Shown here: one piece after another, positions 23,621 to 35,538 of the stretch | How positions within the stretch are numbered: the first letter of the stretch is position 1 | Layout: every line of letters starts with the position of its first letter | Assembly (NCBI RefSeq): GCF_964355755.1 | Contig: NC_092676.1 | Coordinates: forward strand, 27,074,288 to 27,138,287 | From: Antedon mediterranea | Taxonomy: Eukaryota > Echinodermata > Crinoidea > Comatulida > Antedonidae | Direction: 5' to 3' | Length of the DNA stretch: 64,000 nt | Translations under genes and position numbers: made by a program | Notes under the pieces: model-generated | Told to the model about the DNA's origin: nothing | The model's input: the letters and a program-made list of their open reading frames with translations, nothing else | The model's database searches: none

Positions 23621-25620
23621 ACATGTTATTTTTAGTTCTCTCCTCTCCCGTTTGAAAATTCTGGATCCCCTTGGCCCCTTGGGATGGGCTTATCCTATAT
23701 AGCAGGGCAGGCTGTATACCTAAATCATTATTATAATACTCAAAATTTCTATTTTATAGGATGGGCTATAATAAAGTTATATATAAATATAAAATAAAGT
23801 CTAAAATATCTTCAAAATTATAGAAATGATAATCTCATTTATGATACTGTGCCTTTCGTTGAATTCAAAATTATTGCTTTTAAGTTTGTTTTAAGCAGCT
23901 TTACTAAGCATTAAATATAGAAGTTGGAGATTGTGTAGGAAGAAAAAATTGATCATTAATTGCCTTGTTGAGAGAGATATCAATCAATTTAGAGAAAATA
24001 GATAGTGATTTGAGTAGGTTTGTAGAAAAGGGGTAAACTAACTGTAATGTAAAAGCTGGGGATAAACTGACAGAAATATCTTTTTAATCAATAAATTATA
24101 TAATATATGTCAACAATAAATCAACAGATAAAATGTATTTATATATTGGTACACAAATAGTGAAATATAATTACAGTGTGAGAATTTATCATCTTCTATT
24201 ATTCATTTATCATTATTTATTGTAGTTTATTTAATGATTTAACAATGAAAAGTACAATTTAAAGTACACTATGTAAATCATCCTGCATAAAATGCCTCCC
24301 TCATATTATGTAATACCGGAATAAAAATCGGTATAGATAAGCTGACTCAACGACCTTGTACGACCAATATATGTTCTGTTGAAGAGAACAGCTAGAAGCA
24401 GGTGGCCTGCCTAGACAACCAGTGAGGACCACATAGACTGTAGGCAAGCTAGGCAGCATACACGGTCCTAAATATACTCTGGCCTAGATAAAGTTACTAC
24501 GCCACTAGAATGTTCAGTCATTGACTCTATACTGAACTTTCTTGGAAAGATATACGGGCATGGGACTTAAGCCTAGAGACATACTGTACTCATCTATCTG
24601 GTTGCTAAGGACGATTGACAACAATTTAAATTCTTTGATTTATCTACACAACAGAAGAACAAAGAGTCTTTTTATTTAAACTATTGTAACTTTTGCCAGT
24701 AATTTTTGTTCATTATTTTACCATTCTAAACCAACTTAAAGACTTTTATAACCAACTACTTTAAAAAACAATTTAAAGATCAAAATAACAGTAACAATCC
24801 CTTCAATATTCACTGTACAAATATTTTTTAAATATTATTATTATTAAAGTATTATTACGAAAAATAAAGAAATAAAAAACAATATTTTTAAATTGTTTTT
24901 AATTATTACTGATAAAATAATTTCTAGAAATTAGTGAAAACCACTCTTCCGACAATGGAGAACTTTGTTTGAATTTGCATTTTATGGTCACTCGTGCACT
25001 TCTGATCTCTGGTGTTTTTTGGTCGTCTTTAATTAGCAATCAAACATAAATGACATTACCCAGACATTTTGTCCCCTTACATCCCTTGACGTTTACTATG
25101 ATGCAAACACAGATTCATTGTAAAAGATAGCACATTCTGCAATCATACAATGGGATAAGCGGAGACAACTAGGCTAGGCTTTCTCCATTAACCCACTGTT
25201 GCGATATCAACACGCAGATCCTCACTGCAAAGAGCGAGCCTGATTGCCTTGTGCTATTTGTTTGCAGCTTAATCCATGCAGCCTAACCATTCTTTTTTCT
25301 ACAATTAACAATTGTTCTCGTACACAACGTAGGATTTTATTATCATAATTTTTGTATTGATGAAGACAAAATAATGCATTCATTAATAGAAAGCCTGTGA
25401 TTTTTTTCTTTTCTAGGTTATACAACAATTATACATGTGACATATATTTTTAATTAGAATAAAATAATCTTTATAAATTGTGCTTTGAGAAAAATAAGGT
25501 TAAAATTCTCTGGGCTGTGATAAAGTACCATGGTTCCTTGTACATGACACATTTCTAGAGTTTTATACAGTTTTACATACAATTTGTATATCAATTTCTG
25601 CTAAATTGTTTAAGAAATGT
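23621..25620. other. AT-rich non-coding stretch
   Basis: Nothing recognisable as a gene. Short frames such as that on the minus strand at 25,222-25,428 carry no domain signal. Confidence 0.4.
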
Positions 25621-25622
25621 CT

Positions 25623-25773
25623 AAAGCTCTGTCTACAATATCAAACTGGTTTGACACATAAAGTGTGATGTACTCAAATATGGTAGTGATATGCTCAAAT
25701 ATGGTAGTGATATGACATCATTGTGTCCATATATGGGCACATCACATTTTTTCACATAGTTCAGACAGGGCTT
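25623..25773 (+). mobile_element. Foldback MITE, family A, copy 2
   Basis: It begins AAAGCTCTGTCTACAATATC and ends CAGACAGGGCTTAA. ATGGTAGTGATATGCTCAAAT is locally repeated, and the internal inverted pair GTGATGTAC / GGGCACATCAC is kept. The right TIR has decayed. Confidence 0.8.
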
Positions 25774-28700
25774 AATGTTCGCTCTTGGAGAATAGTGAAT
25801 ATCCAAGAAAGTTAGGTACATATAACGAAAGTTAAACAATTTTCCAACAAAGAAATTAAAGAATATTGATGCAAATCTTAATATTCTGAAATTCCATCAG
25901 TGTGTGAATAGCATTAATTAAAACAGATGGCCATATGTATTTTATTCATTGCAATTTTGCTCCAGCCTTTCTCTAATGAGATTGAAAGAAATTGAATATA
26001 TTCTGAAGATAATAGTTCAAAATCAAACCAGTCTATTTCTAAATATATAGGGCATGAAATTGATTATCCACATAAAAATCATTCAGCTATGAATAATAAG
26101 AACTGGAAAAAGGGACTAACCACGGTAATATTGATATTCTTGTAGTGTGTTGTTATGTATTAGTGAATCAGAATTTTTAACTGCTCGACGAGCCACTAAT
26201 AGAAATTATTAATAATAATGATAATTCACGGTCATTACAAGGGTGAGTTAAATAAGTATGAGTATAAACGATCTTAACGATAATGGCAGAAATGATAAAT
26301 GATTCATAATACTTCTTCTTATTTAAGCACATAATAGTTTGTCAAATCATCAATTGTACACAATGACAACTTAAACCCATGCTTTCTACGGGTCTGTTAC
26401 TGCTGCAAGCCCCAATACACCATTTATTTTAAAATATAATTTTTATATTAACTGCATTTCTACTAAATTTTGGCTCTTAACTAACCGTTTAAATCAGTGG
26501 ATGGTAATCAACGGAAATCATTAGCATTACCCAAAATGCAATTGGCTCTGGTAGTCAATTCAAATGTTACTGCAGTGTAGTTGACTCAAGGTCAGTGGCT
26601 GTCATTCAAATAACCGTTATTTTGCGTTGCAGTTGCACAGCAATAACCAGATCAAATCAATTCGGTATTTTAACCATTATTTTCAGGCTGCCATTTAACC
26701 GGGAACTGAAAATTTATCTTCATTCTGCTGCCAAGAAATTAGGGTAAATTTATTCACACAGTTTATAACTGGTTATTTTTTTCCAGCAGAAAGAGTACCT
26801 TAATACAGTATGAGTGAAGTGGGGGTACTGTTTTTGTAAGAATAGGCTTCTAAGGGTAAACTTCATTTAAGAAATACTACTGGATAAACTACACTGACAC
26901 AAAAGCGGAAATCCCTTTTTAATAATCAATTAATTAAAATTGATTTTAAAAACCATAAAGCCTTGAATTGCACTGTAGAGGAAGATGAAGTCTACTGTAT
27001 TCATCTTTTTTTTTCAAAAGCTCTGTTGCAAAATACTACATAAAATTGAAAGTTCAATGTCAGCAACATGAATAAATTTAGCAATATTTTTTTTTACTTT
27101 CTTTTACTACACATGCGCCAAGAGTAGAACGCTTCTGTACAATTTATAAATACGATTGATCAATATATTAATATACTGTACAAACACAGTATGTGACCCT
27201 TGTCGTGTACTTTTACACATCATATATTCTCTATTATATAATAAGACATTTTTGCAGGTTGGTAAATATGTTCTGTATGTAAATTTAAATTCAGTATACG
27301 ATTTCAAATTTTAAATGTAAGTTACCATTTTTTTTAATCGGGTCGTAAACCTAGAAGTTGTCGTTGCAATGTACATATGACCTAGTGACGAATAAAATGA
27401 CCGTCCAACTTGAAATCTCACGCAGCTAGCCTCAATTTGTTATACATGAAATGTGATAATAAGCCAAAACGTGATGATATTAATATTTGCAGAAATATAG
27501 TGTGAATTGTTAGCTAGAAGGCTTTGGCCTTCCAAGCCATGGTTTGAAACCAATTGATGATTACATTGCATATCCTTGAAGATACCACGTTTGGCTATCT
27601 CCACCAAGGAGTATAATGGGTACGGTACTTTCTGTATTCTTGTACTCATTGCTATAGTGTTTGTCCAATCGTAACAGTAAATTCAATCACTGATGGTTCC
27701 ATTTATGATGACAAGATAACTGGACCCTGTCAATTATTAAGTGGTGTCTATGATTGTTTTTAAATACAGACCAGTTGAATCGGTCTATGCTATTACCCCA
27801 CATACAGGTTCATGGGCCAGTACATTTGTATGTGTTTGTACTGGACTGTAGTTGCAAGATTAATTTAAACTTTGATAATGCTTGGTTTACAAATAATTTT
27901 TCTAAATCTCAACTGGGTATATTAACTATCATATTCTTTCTCACATGAAGTTCCATGAGTCGTTTACGAGTTAAAATATGCCCGCATTAAAACACCTGGT
28001 TATAAAAACCCTTTCTCGCCTACGTGCTTCGCTCAAGGACGAATAACGTACAACTGTAATAAGTGAACAAAACAAGCAAGAATTCTATTTTAAAGCTAAA
28101 CTATTGTTAATAATAAATCATGACCTTATCAATATTTAAAACATTTTTTTCTCAATCCAATAAAAAAAACCACCCTTAATTTTTGAATTCACAACCACTG
28201 AATGGCAGGAATAATAAGCAATAATTTTACACTGAAAATATCGACAAAAATATATAATATCATTAACATTATATAGTAGATTTAATGCATTTTTACCAAA
28301 CTGAGAATAATGAGAATTAACATTTCGATATACTAATAACTTTTGTCAAGGTCCATCATTTCCTTAATAGTAAAAATTCCATAATTTGTAACATAACCAT
28401 GAACTAACTAAAAAAGTACAAGCCACTTAAAAAAAGCCTGTAACCTTCAATTGGCCTTGATAAAACATTTTCATAAATTTTAGATAGATAGTTATAAAAT
28501 TGGATTAATTGATCATCTATGTAATAAATACATAAAGCATTTACAAGGCTGAATTTGTCACATTTGTCTTGTTTTTTAGAGGATTCCAGAAAAAATTAAT
28601 TGAATTAAAAATTTTTTTAAATCAATAACCTTTGAGTTCCAAGGTGATGCCTAAGTGATTGTGAAGTTTTATTTCACTTTTATAAATTAGACAACACCAC

Positions 28701-28845
28701 CTAAAAAAAACACCTTCATGTATTTAAATCGAATATCTTAATGGCAATATTTAACAGCATTAAAACTTTAAAAAGCTTTCCTTCCTGCTTGTAATACTGC
28801 ATAATGTAGTCTAAACTCCATTTCATGAAGAGGGGTGTTTAATAA
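25774..28845. other. Non-coding stretch with possible regulatory island
   Basis: No coding exon supported. The segment about 26,480-26,770 has higher complexity and repeated GGTAATCAACGG / ACCGTTATTTTGC-like words, and could be regulatory. About 27,330-27,660 is similar in character. Confidence 0.35.
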
Positions 28846-28849
28846 ATGT

Positions 28850-28932
28850 TTTCCTTTTCAAGTCTATCTCACTCTTCCAGGAGTATAAGGCTATTATTGG
28901 TTTATCCAGGTAAGCTAGGCACGAAATTATTT
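28850..28932 (+). repeat. Dispersed repeat with GGTTTATCCAGGTAAGCTAG end
   Basis: TCTATCTCACTCTTCCAGGAG...GGCTATTATTGGTTTATCC then AGGTAAGCTAGGCACGAAAT. The same ordered blocks occur at 6,360-6,425, and the terminal block occurs at 8,336 and 32,442. Type of element unknown. Confidence 0.6.
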
Positions 28933-30397
28933 ATTTAAGAATTTGACAAAAGATAATCTTACATTGTCTGTATTGTCTAGAAGAACAAAAACGTTGTGGT
29001 GCAAAAAGGTGTGGTCAATACCCAAAATGAATTAAACTGGGTGTTACACCCAGCAGCAACTCCTAAAGTACAATTACATACAAAACACTACTAACTACAG
29101 CAACCTTCATGAGATAATGAAATCATTGTACATGATAATGAACTTGACATTGGAATTTTGACATCTTGTATTTGAAATGTCATATTTTAGATTTGCTACA
29201 GCAGACACTAGCTATCAATTTGAAAATTAAGTCTCCCTGGGAAATAGAAAAGAAGACAAAATCCCATAATAATTCAGTCATTCACCTTCAGTTAAATACA
29301 TTCTCTCTCAGTAGGTAAATTATGTGAAAATGGGATTGTTCGCGATTTATATCTAGAACATAATAGATGCTCCGATTTCCATAGCAATGAATATCGAGAG
29401 GGGGAAAGACGCATTCCTTGAGGGCATCTTAAAATAGTAAAATGATCGAAGGTTCATACTGTACAAACGTCATCACCTGTCTTGGTCATGTGACCAATTC
29501 GAATGATAAGTTCGAAAAAACAGATTGGGGATTTTATTTTGACAAAAGAAAAATGGTGTAGGTTAATATGTCAAACATATAAACCGTTTTTTTCTCAGCC
29601 TAATTAAGATAAATAAAAAATGGATACGAAAAGTAATTGTTATTGATTAGACTGTCAGTTACTACTGAACTGTACATACCTACAGTATTGTACATTATAC
29701 AATATACACTTGTACTATAAATAGACATGTGTATAGAATACAGCTAATTTCAATACCTTTACATCAAGTTGTTATGCAATAATTATATTTAAACAGTATT
29801 TATATATTTATTTATTGTTTTCTTTTCAGAATATGAAAAAAACAGTATGTAAAAGAAATGGGTATACATAATTACATTTTTTTCTGGTTCTGAAACTGAA
29901 TTAAAAACGTCCTTGTAACTAATAAATATTATATTGTATTGTTATAGCAAGATGCAGAAAGCAATTTAAATATGTTTACGAATTAGGCTATTTTGAAACA
30001 AACCATTTCACGGTCTCAAATACATATGTTCTGAAGGTCAGTCCGCAATTATTCTAGACCTTCAAAACAACCTTTAAATTTTACTATTAAAAATGTATGT
30101 TTGACTGAAGTAATAGTATATTATAACATCGGTAAAAATACTAGTAATAAAACCTATATCATTTAATGTTATTATATAATTACAGTATTTAATATTATAT
30201 TGTAATACAATTCTCAATTCTCTATTCCTTAATGATACAAAATTTAATCAAATTAATTCCAAATTTTTATATTAATTATGAAAAATAGAATGTACCAATT
30301 ATTCTACTTATTTATTCAATTTAAATGAATATTTTAATTTAATTAAATAATAAATTTCTTATGTAGATTAATTATGTACTGTACATAATAACTATTT
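28933..30397. other. Non-coding stretch with possible regulatory island
   Basis: No gene seen. About 29,300-29,520 is a non-repetitive, less AT-rich segment (ATCACCTGTCTTGGTCATGTG near 29,471) that might be conserved. The rest is AT-rich. Confidence 0.3.
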
Positions 30398-30560
30398 CAC
30401 TGATGAAGGGCTAGTGTTGCCCGAAAGCTCTGTTAACTTTTCTGGCTGTTTTACTTTATCGTTTTGATTTAGCTTTTCGCTTTTTTTTTGTATCTCCATT
30501 CATTGAGATCCAGCCACTGACACCTACAGCATTGTCATTTTTTCAGTATTTTGTCTTTGG
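30398..30560. repeat. Dispersed repeat (GATGAAGGGCTAG...), copy 2
   Basis: Homologous in order to 12,945-13,060 but longer, including GTTGCCCGAAAGCTCTG and GAGATCCAGCCACTGACACC. Possible Penelope-like 3' remnant. Confidence 0.5.
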
Positions 30561-31560
30561 ATTTAAATATTTCTTTAATTATTTTTGATTATATAAATTA
30601 TTATAAATTTTAAATATTGATAAAACATACAAAATGATATATTTTTATAGTTTTATGATGATATAATGAAAGCAGTCAACCAAAGTCAAAGCAAACAATT
30701 AATAATTTTCTCATTAAACTAAATTCCTAATAGTACATAATACATTCTGAATTAAAGGATCATACAAATGATCTGATAATGCTTAATCTAAGAGGTCATG
30801 ACCTTATCTGACCTCCGAGAACAGTAATGCAACCGTAGATCAACAACAATCATTCTGGATTAAGCACCATACTGCAAGACATGTACTTTTATACAGATAC
30901 TTTAATGGGTCAAGCATTTATGTGACTTATGTTGACATTAAATGTCTTATAAAATAAGTCACAATAAACACATACGGACTTGAATAATCATTTGCATAAA
31001 CTATTTATATTTACAAATATAAAATTGTAATACCTGTAATTGTGTACATAATGTTGTACCATTTACAGTATAATGAACTGCTCATTGCAAATAAGGTTTT
31101 ATTATCCAAGTAACCATTATTTGACCTTAAAATCCGCAGTTATGAAAACATTGTATAAAATTTCAGTAAGATATGGTTATGATAAATGCATCGTTAAAAA
31201 GATATTACTGTACTAGTATAATATTATATTATTATGTAATTATAACCTTCATAATTATTATAGTTTAAACAACCAGACAACTGCAGGGACCGAGGTCCCT
31301 GTAAAAAATAACAAACATTACTGTAGTAGTAGCCCTACTTAAACAATGGTGGAATTCCTTCATGGAAATCATGAATAATGTGCTCTTTACTTTGTCAATT
31401 TAATAGTTGTTTGTACAAATTCTATATACTGTAGGCCAATATCCCAATGTTTAATCTGTTAAAATTAGACAAAAAATATATTATTACATTTTATCACGAG
31501 GTTTCGAAATCTTAGTGCATAATATTGTCTTTTTGGTCTATTGGCATACTTTCTGTATGT
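30561..31560. other. AT-rich non-coding stretch
   Basis: No exon, RNA gene or clear repeat found. Confidence 0.4.
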
Positions 31561-31685
31561 ATATTAAATTTAGGTTTTTTTTTCTTTTTTATATGTTATT
31601 GTTATTTTGTTATCTTGAAGGATGCACCTTTGTGCTATAAGTGTGCCACCGATCTAAAGGTGCAAATCCAAATAAATAAGTAAAT
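31560..31685 (+). mobile_element. Probable LINE 3' tail
   Basis: A T-rich 3'UTR-like run leads into AAGGATGCACCTTTGTGCTA and then AAAGGTGCAAATCCAAATAA, a short inverted pair (GCACCTTT / AAAGGTGC) followed by an AATAAATAAGTAAA simple tail. That layout is typical of 5'-truncated non-LTR elements. No coding part remains. Confidence 0.4.
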
Positions 31686-32130
31686 GGTAAGTAAATACGA
31701 AATAGACTAAATAAATTTCATCCAAAAACCATACTGTAATGGCCGCGATCACTAAGATATGTCATAAATTCAGATCACTGTGGATATATAGGCCTACCGT
31801 AACCCATTTTGCTCACATCTTTTTCACGATGATGGTATTTTGTTACGGATACTTATAGCTTTAGGGGTTTGGTAAACGGTGTGTGTGTGCTGGATCAACC
31901 TCCTTGAGTCGTCTAATTATTTTGCCTGAATTTTACGTTAGTATGGATTTCAGTCAGAAAAAATAATTTCTGCACGTTTAGAGATTGTCTAGAAGAGGTT
32001 AAAACTTATTTATATCTCTTCAACTAGTTCTTATTTATACAGTAAAGACGAGATGGAGTTTTATAGGCATTCATAACATAATATCAAAGAGGCTTCTTAG
32101 GGTGGGTATGATAATAATATGCTTTTTTGT

Positions 32131-32220
32131 AAAGCTCTATCTAAACTATCAAACTAATTTGACAAAAAAATTGTGATGTGCCTACAGTAAATATGGTAGT
32201 GATATGACATCATAGTAGTG
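32131..32220 (+). mobile_element. Foldback MITE, family A, copy 3 (truncated)
   Basis: The left half begins AAAGCTCTATCTAAACTATC, then TTGTGATGTG and AAATATGGTAGTGATATGAC. The right half is missing and is replaced by unrelated sequence after about 32,220. Confidence 0.75.
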
Positions 32221-32329
32221 TTATAGCAGTTTATAAGTGCTAGCTTAAATGGATAAACCGACACAGGACTTTTTCCCTCGAAAAGTAAAAATCTTCTTAG
32301 CATTCCCTTCCAAGTCAGTGGTATCGTCC

Positions 32330-32475
32330 GTGGCCGGGCTCTCAGGTGGGCAGCAACGCCCATACATACCTCCCTATTCCATGCTTGTCAAGTGTGGAGG
32401 AGTGAGGGTTGTTTATTCCTTTAAAGGGGAAAATGCCTAATGTTGGTTTATCCAGGTAAGCTAGACACGAAATAG
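32330..32475 (+). repeat. Dispersed repeat with GGTTTATCCAGGTAAGCTAG end
   Basis: GGCTCTCAGGTGGGCAGCAACGCCC through to TTGGTTTATCCAGGTAAGCT and AGACACGAAAT. The GGTGGGC/GCCCACCTGAGGG theme also occurs at about 6,285-6,300 ahead of that copy, so both are likely fragments of one longer element. Confidence 0.5.
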
Positions 32476-33455
32476 ACTATGGAATAACCTGGTTGAGAAC
32501 AGAACAAATGGAATGATCTTTGAGATGCCTTCACCTTGCGGTAATTAAAAATGGCTAACAAACATGAATAATTAATTAAACTAACTAGAAATATACATTA
32601 TTTAAAATGGATATAAGTATACGTATCATAGCAAAAAAGTTTAACCTATGAGTATAAGTTATACAATATCGTGCCAACGCAGTAAATCAAGCGACTTAAA
32701 AAAACCATTCAATCATGTTTATGAATTGCACAAATTTAGAGCAATGAACTTTAAAACATACATAAACTGAATAAAAAAGCAGGCAAGAATGAATATAATA
32801 TTGATGAATATATAATGTGACAGAGCTGTATATCATTGTACATCATATGAATGGGTAATATACTGTAAAAAAAAACACAAGACAAAAGCGCATGATTATC
32901 CTACATAAAGTAATAATGAACATTGTCTAATTATGAAGTTCGTATTACATAAATTATACACAAGAGACATGATGCAAGATATGAGAATAATAACATAGCC
33001 TGTTTTCGCTTTTCACATTTCATATGTTTTGTTTAATTCAATTAAAAATATCAACATTTATAAAATACAGCAGCAACACCGTAAGGCTTAAATAAGGTAT
33101 TGAGATAAAAGGGTCTATAAACATCCTGTTAGTACAGAGACCTATGCACTTTCTTTAACTATGTTGAGGTTGAACTATGTATGAGATTTTAAATTAAATT
33201 TTTATCTGATTAATTATTGTATTTAGGCCAGGGTAGAAATTGGGTTAAGTCTGATTGAGAGAAAAGAAAATATTGCAGTACTGTAAAAAATATTAAAACT
33301 TTTGATTAATTATATTTAGGTCTGAGTAAATTGGGCCAAGTTTGGTTGAGAGAACAAAATTAAATGCAACTTTAGCCGGGACACATGGATTATTACTGAA
33401 TGATTTGAACTGCATTATGGGTCATGCTGATGGGTTGAAAAAGCAGCAGCATGCA
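32476..33455. other. AT-rich non-coding stretch
   Basis: No gene seen. TTGATTAATTATATTTAGGTCTG at about 33,302 repeats a segment at about 33,208-33,240, a small local duplication. Confidence 0.35.
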
Positions 33456-33457
33456 GA

Positions 33458-33604
33458 TGATAAACTATTGTTACAAAAAAGTGTGATGTGACCAAATATG
33501 GTAGTGATATTCCCAAATATGGTAAATGATATGACATCATCATGTCTATATATGGGCATATCACATGTTTGTTTGTCACATGTTTGATAGTGTAGACAGC
33601 GCTA
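33458..33604 (+). mobile_element. Foldback MITE, family A, copy 4
   Basis: GTGTGATGTGACCAAATATG faces CATATATGGGC...ATATCACATG in inverted sense (centre about 33,535). The right TIR GTTTGATAGTGTAGACAGCG is intact, and the left TIR is degraded. Confidence 0.8.
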
Positions 33605-35383
33605 AGAAGAGACACTGATTAGTGGAAAACAAATAAAAAATAAATCTTGGCAATATCATATTACATTGCCATAGTGTTGATGCATTTAGATGCGCCTTTA
33701 ATACATATGACGACGAGACAAGCCACCTCATTTTGCACTTCAGATCTACGTACGCATAATCGTTTATTGACCCCGTTACACTAATCAATATATTTTACAA
33801 CTAGATTAAGTTAATGTTTTCTAGAATTCATGTATTACCTAATCTTATTGTATTATAATAATGTACATATTATAGTAATAATTTAATGTATATCCCACCT
33901 CTTAATTTAGTCAATATTTGGTTAGTCTAAAGTGTTTGATAAAACTTTGATTAATGCAAATCCGATTATAATCCCTCATCCTAAAATTTTCAAAATGTCA
34001 TATATTGGACTAGACTTTATCATACTATACGGTTTTAATATTGATTTTGAAAAAAGGAAGAAAAATGACAATCACTTATATCTTTCTTTATTTTATTTTA
34101 TTAATACTCAAAATTAAGTTATAAACATTGTAAAGATAAGATATCAAGGGAAGGGCTAACAATTATAGTCAGAAAAATTCGAGTTCAGCCTCTAAACATT
34201 AAAGAATAAATTGTTAAAAAATAAAAGCAACCTTTCTAAACTTACAATACATAAAACATTTTTTTTTACTTTCTCTCGAATATATAATATCTACAGTGCA
34301 CATGTAGAGGGTAAAAAAATTAAATCGGCCCTGCAAAGAGAACAATGTACTAATCATCCTCGACACAGTGCTCATTGTCCTTGAGTTTTACTAGGTAAAA
34401 ATTTAGATCAATTATTATAATCATTCATTTTTGTGCGGGAGAAGACGCCAATGTGACTAGGCACATTCATTTATCGTCAATCACGGAGTATTCGCAATAC
34501 CCACTCATCCACTTACATTTTATATGGATTCCATTATATAGTACATGAAGATGTTCAACTCAAATTGAATACATTGATTAAACAAAAGATCTTACTCTGT
34601 AATGGCTCTCAAAACAACGAATACATTACACACATTTTCCATTGATGAATTCTAAAACGTCTATCAAATGTAAAATCCGAATGTACAGAAATAAAAATTG
34701 TTAAAAATGTGTTTAATATATGTAAAAACAAAACAAGTGAGTTACAAACATGTACAACACACAAAGCTGTTAAAGCCTTTTGAGATAGTTGGACAATTTT
34801 ATGTAACTAAGTGATTGTTATGTTATAGATTTTTTATTATTCTTTATAAAGAACTCAATTATTTCAAATCCAATGTTTCAGAAGTTACTGTGTAGAAAAA
34901 AACTACTATACGTCGATGAATGATCTTAAAAATATTTTTCGGTAATGAAACAATAAGCCCACCACAGCCAAAATTGAACGGCACACGTTAAAAACATTTC
35001 GGAAACGAGAAACTCCGGTGAGAAAAACCCGACTTGCCTATTCTTCAACTAGCGGTTCCTGTATAACAAAGAACAGGGTATGCTGAATACTACTAGCAGG
35101 GGAATTACTTCATTGCAAATATCAGAATGACCTGTCCATGACCTTTGCCTCTAATATTGAACATGACCTAATCACTGCCATTAAAATAAGAAAATATATA
35201 CTTGAAATTACACACTTTCTTTACTTTTTGGCTACGATTTCGCAATTGACTACATATAGGTACTTAATAGTAAACTTTGTAGAAAACCATGTAGAACTTA
35301 ATTCTGTTTTTCTTATTTCTCTTACAGAACTTTTCATGACAAATACTGTTGCGTTATAGTATATCTTCTTCTAATGCAAGTTA
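33605..35383. other. Non-coding stretch
   Basis: No exon supported. About 34,430-34,530 (GTGCGGGAGAAGACGCCAAT) is of higher complexity and may be a conserved element. Confidence 0.35.
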
Positions 35384-35538
35384 CAGTGGCCATATTCACC
35401 CTTAAAATTAAAAAAAATCTCCTATCTAAGTGAATACAACTTAAGGGAAATACTTAAATATTTATTGAGTTGAGTGAAATACTAATATTTATTAAGGGAA
35501 ATATCTCACTTAAATGTGATTGGTGAATACAGCCACTG
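35384..35538. mobile_element. MITE, TIR CAGTGGCC.TATTCACC, copy 2
   Basis: The left end CAGTGGCCATATTCACC is the near-perfect complement of the right end GGTGAATACAGCCACTG. The interior matches the copy at 13,882-14,096 in block order (AAAATCTCCTATCT, ATTTATTGAGTT, GGGAAATATCTCACTTAAAT). Confidence 0.8.
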
